From contig NZ_PEBU01000014.1 of the NCBI RefSeq assembly GCF_002887595.1, positions 62,001 to 126,000 of the forward strand: a stretch of 64,000 nt of DNA. The letters run 5' to 3'. Source of the DNA: Bowmanella denitrificans (lineage in GTDB: Bacteria > Pseudomonadota > Gammaproteobacteria > Enterobacterales > Alteromonadaceae). The notes beneath the pieces were generated by a model that saw only the letters and a list, made by a program, of their open reading frames with translations, made no database searches and was not told the DNA's origin. Positions within the stretch are counted from its first letter, which is position 1; every line of letters starts with the position of its first letter. Position numbers and translations under genes: made by a program. Shown piece by piece: positions 63,864 to 64,000 of the stretch.

Positions 63864-64000
63864 CCAGCACAAAGAACGAACTATCCACAAAGCTGGCTAA
63901 GGAGCTGCATAACAATCCACGACTGCAATGGTTGCTCCTGGCCGTCGCAGTTATCATTGCATTGTCACTCATTAAGAGCATGGTCGATAGTCTCGCTGAG
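63860..64000 (+). CDS. GspM-like protein, partial
   Basis: The first 47 codons are seen before the window ends. A short cytoplasmic start (MTSTKNELSTKLAKELHNNP) is followed by a transmembrane helix (LQWLLLAVAVIIALSLIKSM). Position after gspL with a 4-base overlap and the short-tail/helix layout fit GspM; sequence alone would not decide. Confidence 0.6.
   Translation, partial: MTSTKNELSTKLAKELHNNPRLQWLLLAVAVIIALSLIKSMVDSLAE

Overview
The window reads as chromosome of a marine-type gammaproteobacterium, most likely Alteromonadales (Alteromonas/Pseudoalteromonas relatives). The reasons are the RecA, MutS, PyrG and enolase sequences, a polar-flagellum cluster with FlrB/FlrC-type sigma-54 regulators, small DUF3718 and DUF1287 proteins, and a surface protein resembling the marine Slr4 S-layer family. 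The genus cannot be fixed from the sequence alone.

Layout. (1) 1-3.9 kb: a methionine operon, metA followed by methionine synthase split into two genes, behind tandem MetJ boxes. (2) 4.1-14.9 kb: housekeeping genes: an MFS transporter and a DUF1287 protein, recA with a LexA box filling its promoter spacer, a DUF3718 protein, pncC, mutS, pyrG, eno and one unknown gene. (3) 15.2-31.8 kb, minus strand: an intact flagellar block flrB-flrC / fliEFGHIJKLMNOPQR-flhB with sigma-54 promoters before fliE and flrB. It is cut off from flhA/flhF/fliA on one side and from flrA/fliD/flagellin on the other, and carries small palindromic repeats in its few gaps. (4) 31.9-53.2 kb: a surface-glycan island with glycosyltransferases of several families, four sulfotransferase-domain proteins, a lipoprotein sulfatase, a lipoprotein formylglycine-generating enzyme, and RgpF/HAD proteins. 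Most of it is one tight minus-strand operon. (5) 53.3-64 kb: a TPR protein with a SET-like C-terminal half, an Slr4-like S-layer candidate, and a type II secretion locus (gspE-F-G-H-I-J-K on minus, gspL-M on plus, running off the window).

How the parts may work together. The strongest unusual reading is that regions 4 and 5 form one cell-surface module: an abundant Sec-exported surface protein, an adjacent T2SS that could carry it across the outer membrane, and an island making a sulfated glycan that could decorate it or anchor it. The lipoprotein sulfatase with its own FGE could edit that sulfation outside the cytoplasm, and the TPR-SET protein could methylate a surface or secreted protein. 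Gene identities are mostly well supported; the functional links are inference from adjacency. No flippase, polymerase, ABC exporter or nucleotide-sugar synthesis genes lie in the island, so the glycan's carrier and precursors come from elsewhere. Flagellin glycosylation is the main competing explanation, because the island abuts the flagellar genes.
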